NCBI GenBank assembly: GCA_035560935.1
Contig: DATMYQ010000302.1
Location: 1 to 14,351 of the forward strand
Reading direction: 5' to 3'
DNA from: DATMYQ01 sp035560935
GTDB lineage: Bacteria; Bacillota; Negativicutes; Sporomusales; Sporomusaceae
DNA length: 14,351 nt
The position numbers and the translations under genes were made by a program. The notes beneath the pieces are model-generated. The model did not search any database. It had not been told where the DNA came from and was given only the letters and a program-made list of their open reading frames with translations. Positions 1-6,857 of the stretch are shown here, in pieces (the stretch's first letter is position 1; each line of letters starts with the position of its first letter).

Positions 1-57
1 ACTTTTAATATTCTGTTTACTTTTCGTGTTTTTTTCATTCCCGTTCTTAGCCGGCAT
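1..57 (-). CDS. 5' end of an unidentified gene (partial, runs off left edge)
   Basis: This is a minus-strand reading frame open from 57 to the window edge, 19 codons, reading MPAKNGNEKNTKSKQ and continuing in a Lys/Asn-rich style. The complement carries GGAGGTG at 66-72, eight bases before the ATG at 55-57. An in-frame ATG at 61-63 is only two bases from that RBS and is less likely to be the start. A promoter-like sequence lies upstream at 86-114. The visible residues form a basic, polar N-terminus with no recognisable domain or signal peptide, so no function can be given. The gene is divergent from the riboswitch-kimA unit. The call rests on the start signals, not on homology. Confidence 0.45.
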   Translation of the reverse strand, partial: MPAKNGNEKNTKSKQNIKS

Positions 58-85
58 CAGCATTTCACCTCCAGCACAGCACATC

Positions 86-114
86 ATTACACTCAAACCA
101 TAAACTATCTGCAA
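86..114 (-). promoter_or_regulatory. candidate promoter for the divergent left-edge gene
   Basis: Read on the minus strand, TTGCAG (109-114) and TGTAAT (86-91) are separated by 17 bases. The -10 box matches five of six consensus positions, but the -35 box is weak. The predicted start would fall near 79, just ahead of the RBS at 66-72. The -35 box overlaps a tandem 10-base repeat at 110-129. Confidence 0.35.
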
Positions 115-129
115 TTCTTTGCAATTCTT
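110..129. repeat. tandem 10-bp direct repeat
   Basis: TGCAATTCTT occurs twice, head to tail and exact. The first copy overlaps the -35 box of the candidate minus-strand promoter, so it could bind a regulator. It could equally be chance in AT-rich intergenic DNA. Confidence 0.5.
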
Positions 130-158
130 CGTAATCATTCGATTAACCATGATAATCA

Positions 159-179
159 CTGTTTTTTTCAAAAAAACAG
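159..179. repeat. perfect palindrome in the divergent intergenic region
   Basis: CTGTTTTTTT (159-168) is followed by a single C and then AAAAAAACAG (170-179), giving ten paired positions around one central base. With such a small centre and A/T arms it is a poor RNA hairpin. It lies between the divergent promoters, so an operator or a curvature element is possible. Confidence 0.5.
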
Positions 180-222
180 CCCACTCCACCTTACTTGTCG
201 GTAAAATCGCACAAAACAAGAC

Positions 223-250
223 TTTCATTCTGACAGCGATACGCTATAAT
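223..250 (+). promoter_or_regulatory. candidate promoter for the riboswitch-kimA transcript
   Basis: A perfect TATAAT at 245-250 would start RNA near 257, leaving the whole aptamer in the transcript. The -35 region is weak: TTTCAT at 223-228, 16-base spacing. A second option is TTGTCG (270-275) with TATATA (293-298, spacing 17) or TATAAT (295-300, spacing 19). That option would start RNA at about 305, inside the first strand of the P1 helix, which argues against it. Confidence 0.35.
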
Positions 251-299
251 TAGAGTCATCCAAATTAATTTGTCGCTTGATTCACACGAAATTATATAA

Positions 300-411
300 T
301 GGCCTAATTCCATACCCGGAAGCGGAGGACCCATATTCTTTGGGGTTAATTCTGCAGTGCAGAAGGGATGTATCTCTTGCCATCCTACCCGTCAGCTAAC
401 TTCGCCGGCTA
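300..411 (+). promoter_or_regulatory. c-di-AMP riboswitch aptamer (ydaO/yuaA class)
   Basis: This RNA element binds cyclic di-AMP, and in this class ligand binding favours premature termination of the downstream gene. The conserved blocks are visible in order: GCGGAGGACCCA (322-333), GGGGTTAAT (342-350), CTGCAGTG, AGGGATG, and CCCGTCAGCTAACTTCG near 388-404. Helices also fit. P1 is TGGCC (300-304) with GGCTA (407-411). TTCTGC (350-355) pairs with GCAGAA (359-364). GGATG (366-370) pairs with CATCC (381-385). CCCA/TGGG closes another arm around 331-345. The element resembles the crystallised Thermoanaerobacter aptamer as I recall it. The next gene is kimA, the best-known target of this class in Bacillus subtilis. 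Confidence 0.93.
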
Positions 412-423
412 AAGCAGGGGGTC

Positions 424-455
424 ACAGACCCAATCCTTTTGGTCTGTTTTTCTTT
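424..455 (+). terminator. riboswitch expression platform: intrinsic terminator
   Basis: ACAGACC (424-430) pairs with GGTCTGT (441-447) and is followed by a T-rich run (447-455, one C interruption). It sits 13 bases after the aptamer, as expected for a transcriptional OFF switch. A competing hairpin, GGGTC (419-423) with GACCC (427-431) around ACA, would consume most of the 5' arm of the terminator and could act as the antiterminator. The folding choice is inferred. Confidence 0.85.
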
Positions 456-910
456 TGCCCAACATTTCTCTTCTCTCTTCCGGAGATGCCACGATCTCCA
501 ATGATGAAAAATCTGTTTTAGCGGCCCGTATCATTAAATGTTTTTATCGAATATTATGGGCAAACAGGGTCCTTGCGTTTATGCCGTTGAAAATCCAACG
601 CCGCAGTTGCTGATGGACATCATAATAAGGAGAAGCTGAAATATATTTCTTGGGTTATAGAGCCGGCGCTAAAATTTCGGGCAAACACAGGAATGTTTTT
701 AATTCGGTTCCTTTTTGCTCTGTTATTTCGGTGCCGGTCTGCTATTGCCCGTGCTTATTTAAGGAAATATACATTCAGCACCCTAAAAAACCATTTTATG
801 CATTTTCTTAAAGAATCCATTGGCTTCTGCCCGTTTAAATAAGCACTTGGCTATTGGGGCAGTATAATTGTATTCATTATTAATTTTGGGTTTGGAGGTT
901 ACTAATTACC
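456..910 (+). other. long untranslated leader between riboswitch and kimA
   Basis: About 455 nt separate the riboswitch terminator from the kimA start. I find no convincing gene or named RNA here. Visible structure includes hairpins GGAGAT/ATCTCC (482-487 with 494-499) and CGTTG/CAACG (585-589 with 596-600). A 12-bp inverted repeat lies at 751-762 and 835-846. CTGCCC (827-832) can alternatively pair with GGGCAG (857-862). A TATAAT at 863-868 lacks a good -35 box. A 49-codon frame at 693-842 starts with a poor RBS and covers the first arm and most of the second arm of the inverted repeat, so it is not called as a gene. The kimA RBS GGAGG (894-898) closes the region. Confidence 0.6.
751..846 (+). 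repeat. 12-bp inverted repeat in the kimA leader
   Basis: GTGCTTATTTAA (751-762) is the exact reverse complement of TTAAATAAGCAC (835-846), with 72 nt between. In RNA this would make a long-range helix just upstream of the kimA RBS. It competes with the overlapping CTGCCC/GGGCAG pairing (827-832 with 857-862), whose loop contains the second arm. It may be a second control element or the remains of a mobile sequence; the sequence alone does not decide. Confidence 0.6.
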
Positions 911-2755
911 ATGATGAGGCTTATCCGTCGACTTCTCATTGGCCGGCCGCTGCACAACCGGGAAATGAGCCATGAACGTCTCCCCAAATGGAAGGCGTTG
1001 GCTATTTTCTCGTCCGATGCCCTTTCTTCCGTTGGCTATGGTCCGGAAATGATTGCTATGACGTTGGCCGTCCCCGGTCTGCTGGCCTATGGATACTTCG
1101 GACCGGTAGCCATCGCTATCGTTTTGTTGCTGGCCATCGTCACCATCTCCTATGTGCAAGTCGCCCGTGCTAATCCCGGCGGCGGTGGATCTTATTCCGT
1201 CGCTATCAAAAATCTCGGCGAATTGCCGGCGCTAACCGCCGCCGCATCGCTGTTCGCCGACTATACCCTCACCGTCGCCGTTAGCGTTTCTTCCGGAACC
1301 GCGGCCTTAATTTCCGCCTTCCCTTCGTTGTTACCCCATGAAGTCGCCATCGATCTTATCGTATTGCTCATGATTCTTACCATTATTAATATGCGGGGAG
1401 TCCGGGAATCATCCAATATTTTTGCCGCTCCCACCTACCTGTTTATCGCCGGTATTTTTGCGCTGATTGCCACCGGCTTTTGGCAGGTATTCAGCGGCAG
1501 CGATCCGCTGATCCCTGCCGCGGCCGCTGCGCGTCAGCCGCTAAGCTGGGGTATACTGTTTTTATGTCTCCGCGCCTTCGCTTCCGGTTGTAGTTCGATG
1601 ACCGGCGTGGAAGCCATCTCCAACGGTGTCCCCATGTTCAAAGAACCGGAAGTTCACAACGCCGCCACCACCACTTACTGGATGTCCTCTATTCTGGGTT
1701 TCATGTTACTGGGTATTTCTTTCCTGATGATTCATTATCATCTGTTGCCTGAAGAAAATACCACCCTCTTATCGTCTCTGGCGGAAAATATTTTTGGCCG
1801 TAATGTAATCTATTACTACATTCAGATTACCACCATGCTGGTATTATATCTGGCCGCCAACACTGCCTACAACGGCCTGCCCCCTTTACTGTCCATCCTC
1901 GCCCGTGACGGTTACATGCCCCGTTATCTCGGCTTCCGTGGCGAACGGCTCAGTTTTTCCAATGGCATTCTTCTGTTGAGTTTATTTGCCGCCACGTTGA
2001 TTGTCGTCTTCGCCGGCAGCGTAGAACATCTGATTTCCCTGTACGCCATCGGCGTTTTCCTTTCTTTTACCATCGCTCAGACCGGCATGGTGATCCATTG
2101 GCGTCAGGTACAGGATGCAGGCTGGCACTGGCGCGCCGCGATTAACGGATTTGGCGCTCTGATTACCGGCACTGTCGTCCTGGTCATCGCCATCACCAAA
2201 TTTATGTTCGGTGCCTGGATTGTGCTAATCTTTATTCCACTGATGATTTCTATCTTCCGGAAAATCAAACACCATTATGCCGACATGGCGGACCAACTCC
2301 ATTTGCCGATGCCCGACGGCGCATCGCTTCAGATCGCCCCCCGCGGAAAAAACATCGTAGTCATGCCCGTGGCCAGTCCGACCATCATCGTTGCGGAAAC
2401 ATTAAAATATGCACAGGCGATCAGCGATCAAATTTATGCCGTACACATTGCCACCGATGAAGAATCTGCCCGCAAAGTTCGCGACAAGTGGCTTAAATGG
2501 AATCCGGAAAAAGTAGAACTGGTGACGATTTATTCCCCTTACCGGATAGTGGTCCAGCCATTGATCCGCTATATTGAGAAACTGGAAATGAAAAAACGGC
2601 CGGAAGACTTTATTACTGTGCTCATTCCTGAATTTGAAACCCTCCGGTGGTGGCACCGCTTGCTGCATAACCAAACTGGCTGGATACTCCGGACGCTGCT
2701 GATCTTAAAAGAAAACGTAGTGGTCTCCACCGTACCCTATCACCTGAAAAAATAG
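911..2755 (+). CDS. kimA: KimA-type potassium importer (APC superfamily)
   Basis: This 614-aa integral membrane transporter resembles B. subtilis KimA (about 607 aa, formerly YdaO), a high-affinity K+/H+ symporter. Residues 1-14 (MMRLIRRLLIGRPL) align without gaps to the KimA start, which supports the ATG at 911 although GGAGG (894-898) lies a long 12 bases upstream. About twelve hydrophobic segments span residues 28-450. Residues reported as important in KimA are present: D36, Y43, D117, T121, S125, and equivalents T231, E234 and Y378. Signature stretches include SSDALSSVGYG, ASGCSSMTGVEAISN and LAANTAYNGLPPL. Residues 450-614 form the cytoplasmic, universal-stress-like domain and end in PYHLKK, as in KimA. 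Control by c-di-AMP at the RNA level is shown by the riboswitch; inhibition of the protein by c-di-AMP is known in Bacillus and inferred here. Confidence 0.95.
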   Translation: MMRLIRRLLIGRPLHNREMSHERLPKWKALAIFSSDALSSVGYGPEMIAMTLAVPGLLAYGYFGPVAIAIVLLLAIVTISYVQVARANPGGGGSYSVAIKNLGELPALTAAASLFADYTLTVAVSVSSGTAALISAFPSLLPHEVAIDLIVLLMILTIINMRGVRESSNIFAAPTYLFIAGIFALIATGFWQVFSGSDPLIPAAAAARQPLSWGILFLCLRAFASGCSSMTGVEAISNGVPMFKEPEVHNAATTTYWMSSILGFMLLGISFLMIHYHLLPEENTTLLSSLAENIFGRNVIYYYIQITTMLVLYLAANTAYNGLPPLLSILARDGYMPRYLGFRGERLSFSNGILLLSLFAATLIVVFAGSVEHLISLYAIGVFLSFTIAQTGMVIHWRQVQDAGWHWRAAINGFGALITGTVVLVIAITKFMFGAWIVLIFIPLMISIFRKIKHHYADMADQLHLPMPDGASLQIAPRGKNIVVMPVASPTIIVAETLKYAQAISDQIYAVHIATDEESARKVRDKWLKWNPEKVELVTIYSPYRIVVQPLIRYIEKLEMKKRPEDFITVLIPEFETLRWWHRLLHNQTGWILRTLLILKENVVVSTVPYHLKK

Positions 2756-2789
2756 CCAAAAACGTTTCCCAGCCAACCTTCCTTCATGC

Positions 2790-2831
2790 CGTTAACCGCC
2801 TCCCGCTCCCGGGAGGCGGTTAACGTTTTTT
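2790..2831 (+). terminator. intrinsic terminator after kimA
   Basis: GTTAACCGCCTCCC (2791-2804) pairs perfectly with GGGAGGCGGTTAAC (2811-2824). A further C-G pair at 2790/2825 closes the stem, a six-base loop separates the arms, and TTTTTT follows at 2826-2831. It lies 34 bases after the kimA stop. It should end the kimA transcript before the convergent tRNA gene. Confidence 0.95.
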
Positions 2832-2886
2832 ATCTAAAAGCCGCTCAGTTTTTTGGTTACGGAATTTATACTTTCGAAAGATATGC

Positions 2887-2916
2887 AAAAAACTTCCCGG
2901 CAAAGTTCCAGGAAGT
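2887..2916 (-). terminator. intrinsic terminator after tRNA-Leu
   Basis: On the minus strand ACTTCCTGG (2908-2916) pairs with CCGGGAAGT (2892-2900), nine pairs including one U-G, around a seven-base loop. A run of five to six T follows (complement of 2887-2892). It lies 18 bases beyond the CCA end of the tRNA and probably also ends transcripts reading through from the signalling operon. Confidence 0.9.
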
Positions 2917-2934
2917 CCAATCCGTTATGAGTAA

Positions 2935-3018
2935 TGGTGCGGGAGAGGTGACTTGAACACCCACGCCTTGCGGCGCCAGATCCTAAGTCTGGTGCGTCTG
3001 CCATTCCGCCACTCCCGC
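2935..3018 (-). tRNA. tRNA-Leu, anticodon UAG, CCA encoded
   Basis: The complement folds as a class II tRNA. The acceptor stem is GCGGGAG (3018-3012) with CTCCCGC. The D arm GCG/CGC encloses a loop containing GG. The anticodon stem CCAGA/TCTGG encloses CTTAGGA with anticodon TAG, reading CUA and other CUN leucine codons. The long variable arm is CGCC-GCAA-GGCG. The T stem GGGTG/CACCT encloses TTCAAGT. Discriminator A at 2938 is followed by genomic CCA (2937-2935). Its promoter and terminator are recognisable. A 77-codon plus-strand frame across it is a shadow. Confidence 0.97.
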
Positions 3019-3039
3019 AATATCATAACTACGAAAGAT

Positions 3040-3069
3040 ATTGTATCACGGTATTTTATCCGGCGTCAA
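3040..3069 (-). promoter_or_regulatory. promoter of tRNA-Leu
   Basis: On the minus strand TTGACG (3064-3069) is followed after 18 bases by TACAAT (3040-3045); each box matches five of six consensus positions. The predicted start near 3033 lies about 15 bases before the mature tRNA 5' end. This should give the tRNA expression independent of the upstream signalling operon. Confidence 0.8.
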
Positions 3070-3158
3070 CCGGCTGCACTATCCATTCTCAGCCGTTTAA
3101 CGCCTCATTTAGCCTCGTTTGTATCGCATTTCCCAATAATATGCCGCAAACTGGCCAT

Positions 3159-4325
3159 TCACGCTAAATCTTTTACTATTTCATGACATTCTGTCAGTGT
3201 GATATCCAACTGTTTTAACGCCCATTCGTCCACTTCCTGTTCCGGTTTCCGGTCCGCCAGCTCCCACGCCAGACAATCCGCAATATGAACTGCGCAGATC
3301 ACATCGCGGTTAATATCCGTTGCCTGTGACGGCGTATGGTGGTGCATAGCGGCTTCCACCATCGGAAATGGCAATCCCCACCAGTCCAGCAAATACCCGC
3401 CGATTTCCTCATGACTGAAACCAATAAGTTCTCTTTCTACCAAGCTGATATGCAATCCTTTACCGGTATTCACTCTTCGCTGCACCGCTTCATGGCTTTT
3501 GGCAAAATTTTTCTTCAAGAATAGTGTGCCGATATTATGCAGCAAACCGGCGCACGCTACCGTATCCGGAAGTTTTTTATTGAGTTTCCGGCGAAAAATC
3601 GCTTCGGTCAGACGGTTACTGTACGTCGCATGCCGCAAAAATAGCCGCCGGTCAGATTCCAACGCGGTTTCCATCACGCTGATGGATAGCAGCAATTCTT
3701 TCACTACCGTCAGCCCCATATACACAATCGCCTGTTTTACCGAGCCGGTATTCACGCCGGCAAAAGCCGAATTAGCCAAACTCAGTACCCGGGCCGCCAT
3801 GGCCGGGTCCATTTCAATTTCATCGGCAATGTCCTTAATCTCGGCGTTATCATCAATCATCCGGTTCACTTCACTATAAATCCGGCTCATCACTGGTAGG
3901 CTTTCCACGTTGCTGACTGCATCCATAATTCTTTTTTCCCGAAACAAATCCTGCATTTTGAGCATATTAGCCACAACCTGCAACAGCCGTTCATTTTCCC
4001 ATGGTTTTAACAAATATAAACGGGCTGATCCATCCAGCAGCGAACGAAAAATTACATTTTCATCCGAGTAACCGCTCAGGATTACCCGCAACGTCTGCGG
4101 ATACAAATCCCGGACTTGTCTAAGCAATTGATGCCCATCCATCTCCGGCATGCGCATATCACTGATAATCATGTCGATTTTTTCATTCGCCATACATTCC
4201 AACGCTTCCGCTCCGCTACCGGCAAGATGAATCTCGTAATTTTCGTCGGCAAAGGACCGCTGTAGTGAGCGCAAGATGGGGCGTTCATCATCCACTAAAA
4301 GAAGGTTCCGCACTCCTTCGTTCAT
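3159..4325 (-). CDS. response regulator with HDOD output domain
   Basis: This 388-aa soluble protein begins at the ATG (4323-4325), eight bases after AGGAGG (4334-4339). A GTG one codon earlier is possible but too close to the RBS. Residues 6-125 are a receiver domain with acidic pair D12/D13, phospho-acceptor D56 (in SDMRMPEMDG), switch S84 and K107. Residues about 138-335 are an HDOD domain, a non-catalytic relative of HD phosphohydrolases used as a signalling platform. The HD pair here is H263-N264 (LLHNIG), so the metal-binding Asp is replaced; His residues at 232, 305 and 329-330 and D350 remain. It is the last gene of the signalling cluster, 35 bases after the kinase gene, and no terminator separates it from tRNA-Leu. 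It is likely phosphorylated by a cluster kinase; targets are unknown. Confidence 0.9.
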   Translation of the reverse strand: MNEGVRNLLLVDDERPILRSLQRSFADENYEIHLAGSGAEALECMANEKIDMIISDMRMPEMDGHQLLRQVRDLYPQTLRVILSGYSDENVIFRSLLDGSARLYLLKPWENERLLQVVANMLKMQDLFREKRIMDAVSNVESLPVMSRIYSEVNRMIDDNAEIKDIADEIEMDPAMAARVLSLANSAFAGVNTGSVKQAIVYMGLTVVKELLLSISVMETALESDRRLFLRHATYSNRLTEAIFRRKLNKKLPDTVACAGLLHNIGTLFLKKNFAKSHEAVQRRVNTGKGLHISLVERELIGFSHEEIGGYLLDWWGLPFPMVEAAMHHHTPSQATDINRDVICAVHIADCLAWELADRKPEQEVDEWALKQLDITLTECHEIVKDLA

Positions 4326-4360
4326 CACTTTGTCCTCCTAAATCATCTTCTCTAAGCGCA

Positions 4361-6823
4361 TCACCTCGCAGATTCTGCAACGTTTCTCCCCGTTGACTGT
4401 CTGAGCGGCAACCGCAAGGTAAAGATCGTTCCTTCTCCCTGGCGGCTGTCTACCGTAATGTCTCCGCCATGCTTATGCACAACAATATCGTAGGATATGC
4501 TCAGCCCCAGGCCAGTTCCCCGTCCCACTGCCTTGGTCGTAAAAAAAGGTTCGAAAATCCGGGCCTGTTTTTCCGGACTGATTCCAATACCTGTGTCACT
4601 GATGCTGCAGTAGGCGGATTCAGCATCCGCCCGGGTGGTTATGGTAATTTTCCCTTTTTTCTCCGCCGATTTTGCCTGGATGGCATGAGCTGCATTGACC
4701 AAAATATTCAGCAGCACTTGGTTGATCTCACTGCCTACGGCCTCCATCGCTGGCACTTCCCCTAGCTCCGTAACCACATCCGCACAATACTTCAACTCAT
4801 TTCGGGCAACCAGCAGTGTCGATTCCAACCCTCCGTTCAAATCATACAAAGAAAACTTACCCGCAGTATCCACCCGCGAAAACATTCGCAGTCCCTTTAC
4901 AATAGCGCCTACCCGGTCCAGGCCGTCCGCCGACTCTTCCAGCAAATCAGGAATATCCGCCAATAACGCTGTCACTTTCTTTTCTTTTTCAAACTGATGA
5001 AGAATGTCCAGTGTCGCCACCAGTTTTTCCGGGAATGGACACAAAGCGGGGCTGTTGTTGGCAAATTCCCGATACATGTCGACGACTTCTCTTAAACGCT
5101 CCAAATATTTTCGCAGCGTACTGAAATTGCTGCTGACATACCCTAACGGATTATTAATTTCATGAGCCACTCCCGCCGCCAATTGACCTATTCCTGCCAG
5201 TTTTTCCTGCTGTACCATCCGGCTCTGAATCAGTTTCAGTTGTTGCAACGCTTCCGACAGCTGCTCGTTATTCTGTCGCAATTGATCTTCCATTGCCTTA
5301 CGTTCGGTAATATCCTGTTCGATACCCAAATAATGGGTAATTTTATTGTCCGGTCCGCGAACCGGCGAGATCGTGGCTAAAACCCAATATACACTGCCGT
5401 CACTGCGACGGTTATGAAACTCTCCCTGAAATTCGCCGCCGTTGCGAAGCACCCGCCAAAGATTTTGATAGTGTTCGTCCGGCATAGTGCCGGATTTCAG
5501 CATATCCGTGCTTTGTCCCACGGCTTCTTCCCATTGGTAACCGCTGTTCTCGATAAATTTTGAATTTACATATTCGATCCGTCCCTGGAGATCTGTGATA
5601 ATAACCTGACTGGGGCTTTGTTCCACCGCCGCCGATAATTTATACAGTTCTTCCTGCACCAACAGTTGTTCTGTCACATCCTCCTGCATTTCAATGACCG
5701 AGGTCACTTCACCGGCCTCATTCTTCACCGCCGCTGTCTTTACCCGGTAATGACGCTGTTTCTCTGTATCGGTCCGTTGCAAGGCACTATAGGCCCCGCC
5801 GCTGGTCAATGACCGTACTAACGGGCACGTTACGCAAGCACTGCCGTCAATGTCTTCGGAACACCAGTCGCTACACCGAGGACGCCTGGAGAAATCTACC
5901 TGGGGATACCATTCCTCATACTGATGATTCGCCGAAATCACGCGACGGTCCGGGCCAAAAACCACAATGCCAACACCGATATTATCCAGGAAGGTTCGAA
6001 AAATGTTTTCCGATTTGCGCAAAGCGTTTTCCATCTGCTGCGCCTTGACATCGGCGGTTACATCCAGCAAGGAAGCCACCATTCCCTGGCCTGCCGCCAG
6101 CGGCGCAATACTGATAATAACATTATGCACTGACCCTTCCCGGTCCAGTACCTCCGAAACGTACATCCGCCGCGGCGTCAGTCCTCCGTTCTCCGTTGTT
6201 ATCTCTTGATTATCTACTTCCCCGACAAAATCTTCCCATTTCATTCGTCCCTGAATCATTTCCCGTTCATACCCAACCAAGCTGGCAAACTGTTGATTGA
6301 CCAAAACCAGCAGCCCCCCCTCTCCCACCATAGCCAGGGACGCCCCGCTGGTTTCAAATACTGCCCGATATCTGGCCTCCAATTCTATAGATCGTTCCCG
6401 CTCCCGCCGGCCTTCGGCCCGGATTGCCGCTTCCCGGATCTCACGTTCTACCGCCGGTCCGACCCGGCTCAAACGGTCTTTCATAATGTAATCGCAAGCA
6501 CCGGCCTTCATTGCGGCTACAGCCAGTTCATCGGTAATGGCACCGGTAACGATCAAAAACGGAATGTCCAGTTCAACAGCTTTCAGCGCTGCCAACGCCG
6601 GCAGCGCACCATAACCCGGCAGATTATAATCTGCCAGAATGACATCCCAGGGTGTTTCTGCCAGTGCCGACATCATTTCCGCCGCGTTCTCCACCCGGCG
6701 GAAAAACACGTTCTTACCGAAGCGCTGCAATTCTCTCACCATCAACAACGCATCTTCCTCGCAGTCTTCCACGATCAGCACGCGCAAGTTATTCTTCTGG
6801 CTATTCTCCTGCTGCCGCCCCAT
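4361..6823 (-). CDS. soluble sensor kinase: REC - PAS x3 - HisKA - HATPase
   Basis: This is an 820-aa kinase. The ATG at 6821-6823 (MGRQQ) has GGGGGAGG eight bases upstream. A longer frame to 6916 would overlap the preceding gene and lacks such an RBS. Residues 13-130 are a receiver with phospho-acceptor D65 (LADYNLPG) and K115. PAS domains lie near 148-258, 270-385 and 395-507. The middle PAS carries C317, C321, C330 and C333, ending in CVTCP, a pattern that could bind metal or a redox group. The dimerisation and phosphotransfer helix has H554 (GVAHEINNPLG). The ATPase has N-box N706/N710, G1 DTGIGI (743-748) and G2 GRGTGLGLSI (767-776). No membrane segment or signal peptide is seen, so it should sense cytoplasmic cues. 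An N-terminal receiver on a kinase suggests it is controlled by another kinase, probably one of those upstream in the cluster. Confidence 0.92.
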   Translation of the reverse strand: MGRQQENSQKNNLRVLIVEDCEEDALLMVRELQRFGKNVFFRRVENAAEMMSALAETPWDVILADYNLPGYGALPALAALKAVELDIPFLIVTGAITDELAVAAMKAGACDYIMKDRLSRVGPAVEREIREAAIRAEGRRERERSIELEARYRAVFETSGASLAMVGEGGLLVLVNQQFASLVGYEREMIQGRMKWEDFVGEVDNQEITTENGGLTPRRMYVSEVLDREGSVHNVIISIAPLAAGQGMVASLLDVTADVKAQQMENALRKSENIFRTFLDNIGVGIVVFGPDRRVISANHQYEEWYPQVDFSRRPRCSDWCSEDIDGSACVTCPLVRSLTSGGAYSALQRTDTEKQRHYRVKTAAVKNEAGEVTSVIEMQEDVTEQLLVQEELYKLSAAVEQSPSQVIITDLQGRIEYVNSKFIENSGYQWEEAVGQSTDMLKSGTMPDEHYQNLWRVLRNGGEFQGEFHNRRSDGSVYWVLATISPVRGPDNKITHYLGIEQDITERKAMEDQLRQNNEQLSEALQQLKLIQSRMVQQEKLAGIGQLAAGVAHEINNPLGYVSSNFSTLRKYLERLREVVDMYREFANNSPALCPFPEKLVATLDILHQFEKEKKVTALLADIPDLLEESADGLDRVGAIVKGLRMFSRVDTAGKFSLYDLNGGLESTLLVARNELKYCADVVTELGEVPAMEAVGSEINQVLLNILVNAAHAIQAKSAEKKGKITITTRADAESAYCSISDTGIGISPEKQARIFEPFFTTKAVGRGTGLGLSISYDIVVHKHGGDITVDSRQGEGTIFTLRLPLRQSTGRNVAESAR

Positions 6824-6857
6824 TATTTCTGCCTCCCCCGCCCAGCCGGCCAAAAAG

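Noticed and set aside
686..725. Terminator-like AGGAA/TTCCT hairpin followed by T run in the leader
   Set aside because: It has only five pairs with a 14-base loop and no GC-rich core, too weak to call.
847..883. Second kimA promoter around TATAAT at 863-868
   Set aside because: No -35 box lies at 16-18 bases; TTGGCT is only about ten bases away, and other pairings are weak.
2651..2664. Sigma-54-like TGGCAC...TGC inside kimA
   Set aside because: The GG and GC elements are about two bases too close together, and the site is deep in coding sequence with no gene starting downstream.
2935..3018. tRNA-Leu as an integration (att) site
   Set aside because: No integrase gene, no direct repeat of the tRNA 3' end and no mobile-element genes in the window.
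2953..3186. 77-codon plus-strand frame over the tRNA
   Set aside because: Its first third is the antisense of tRNA-Leu and its end overlaps the HDOD gene; no RBS is seen.
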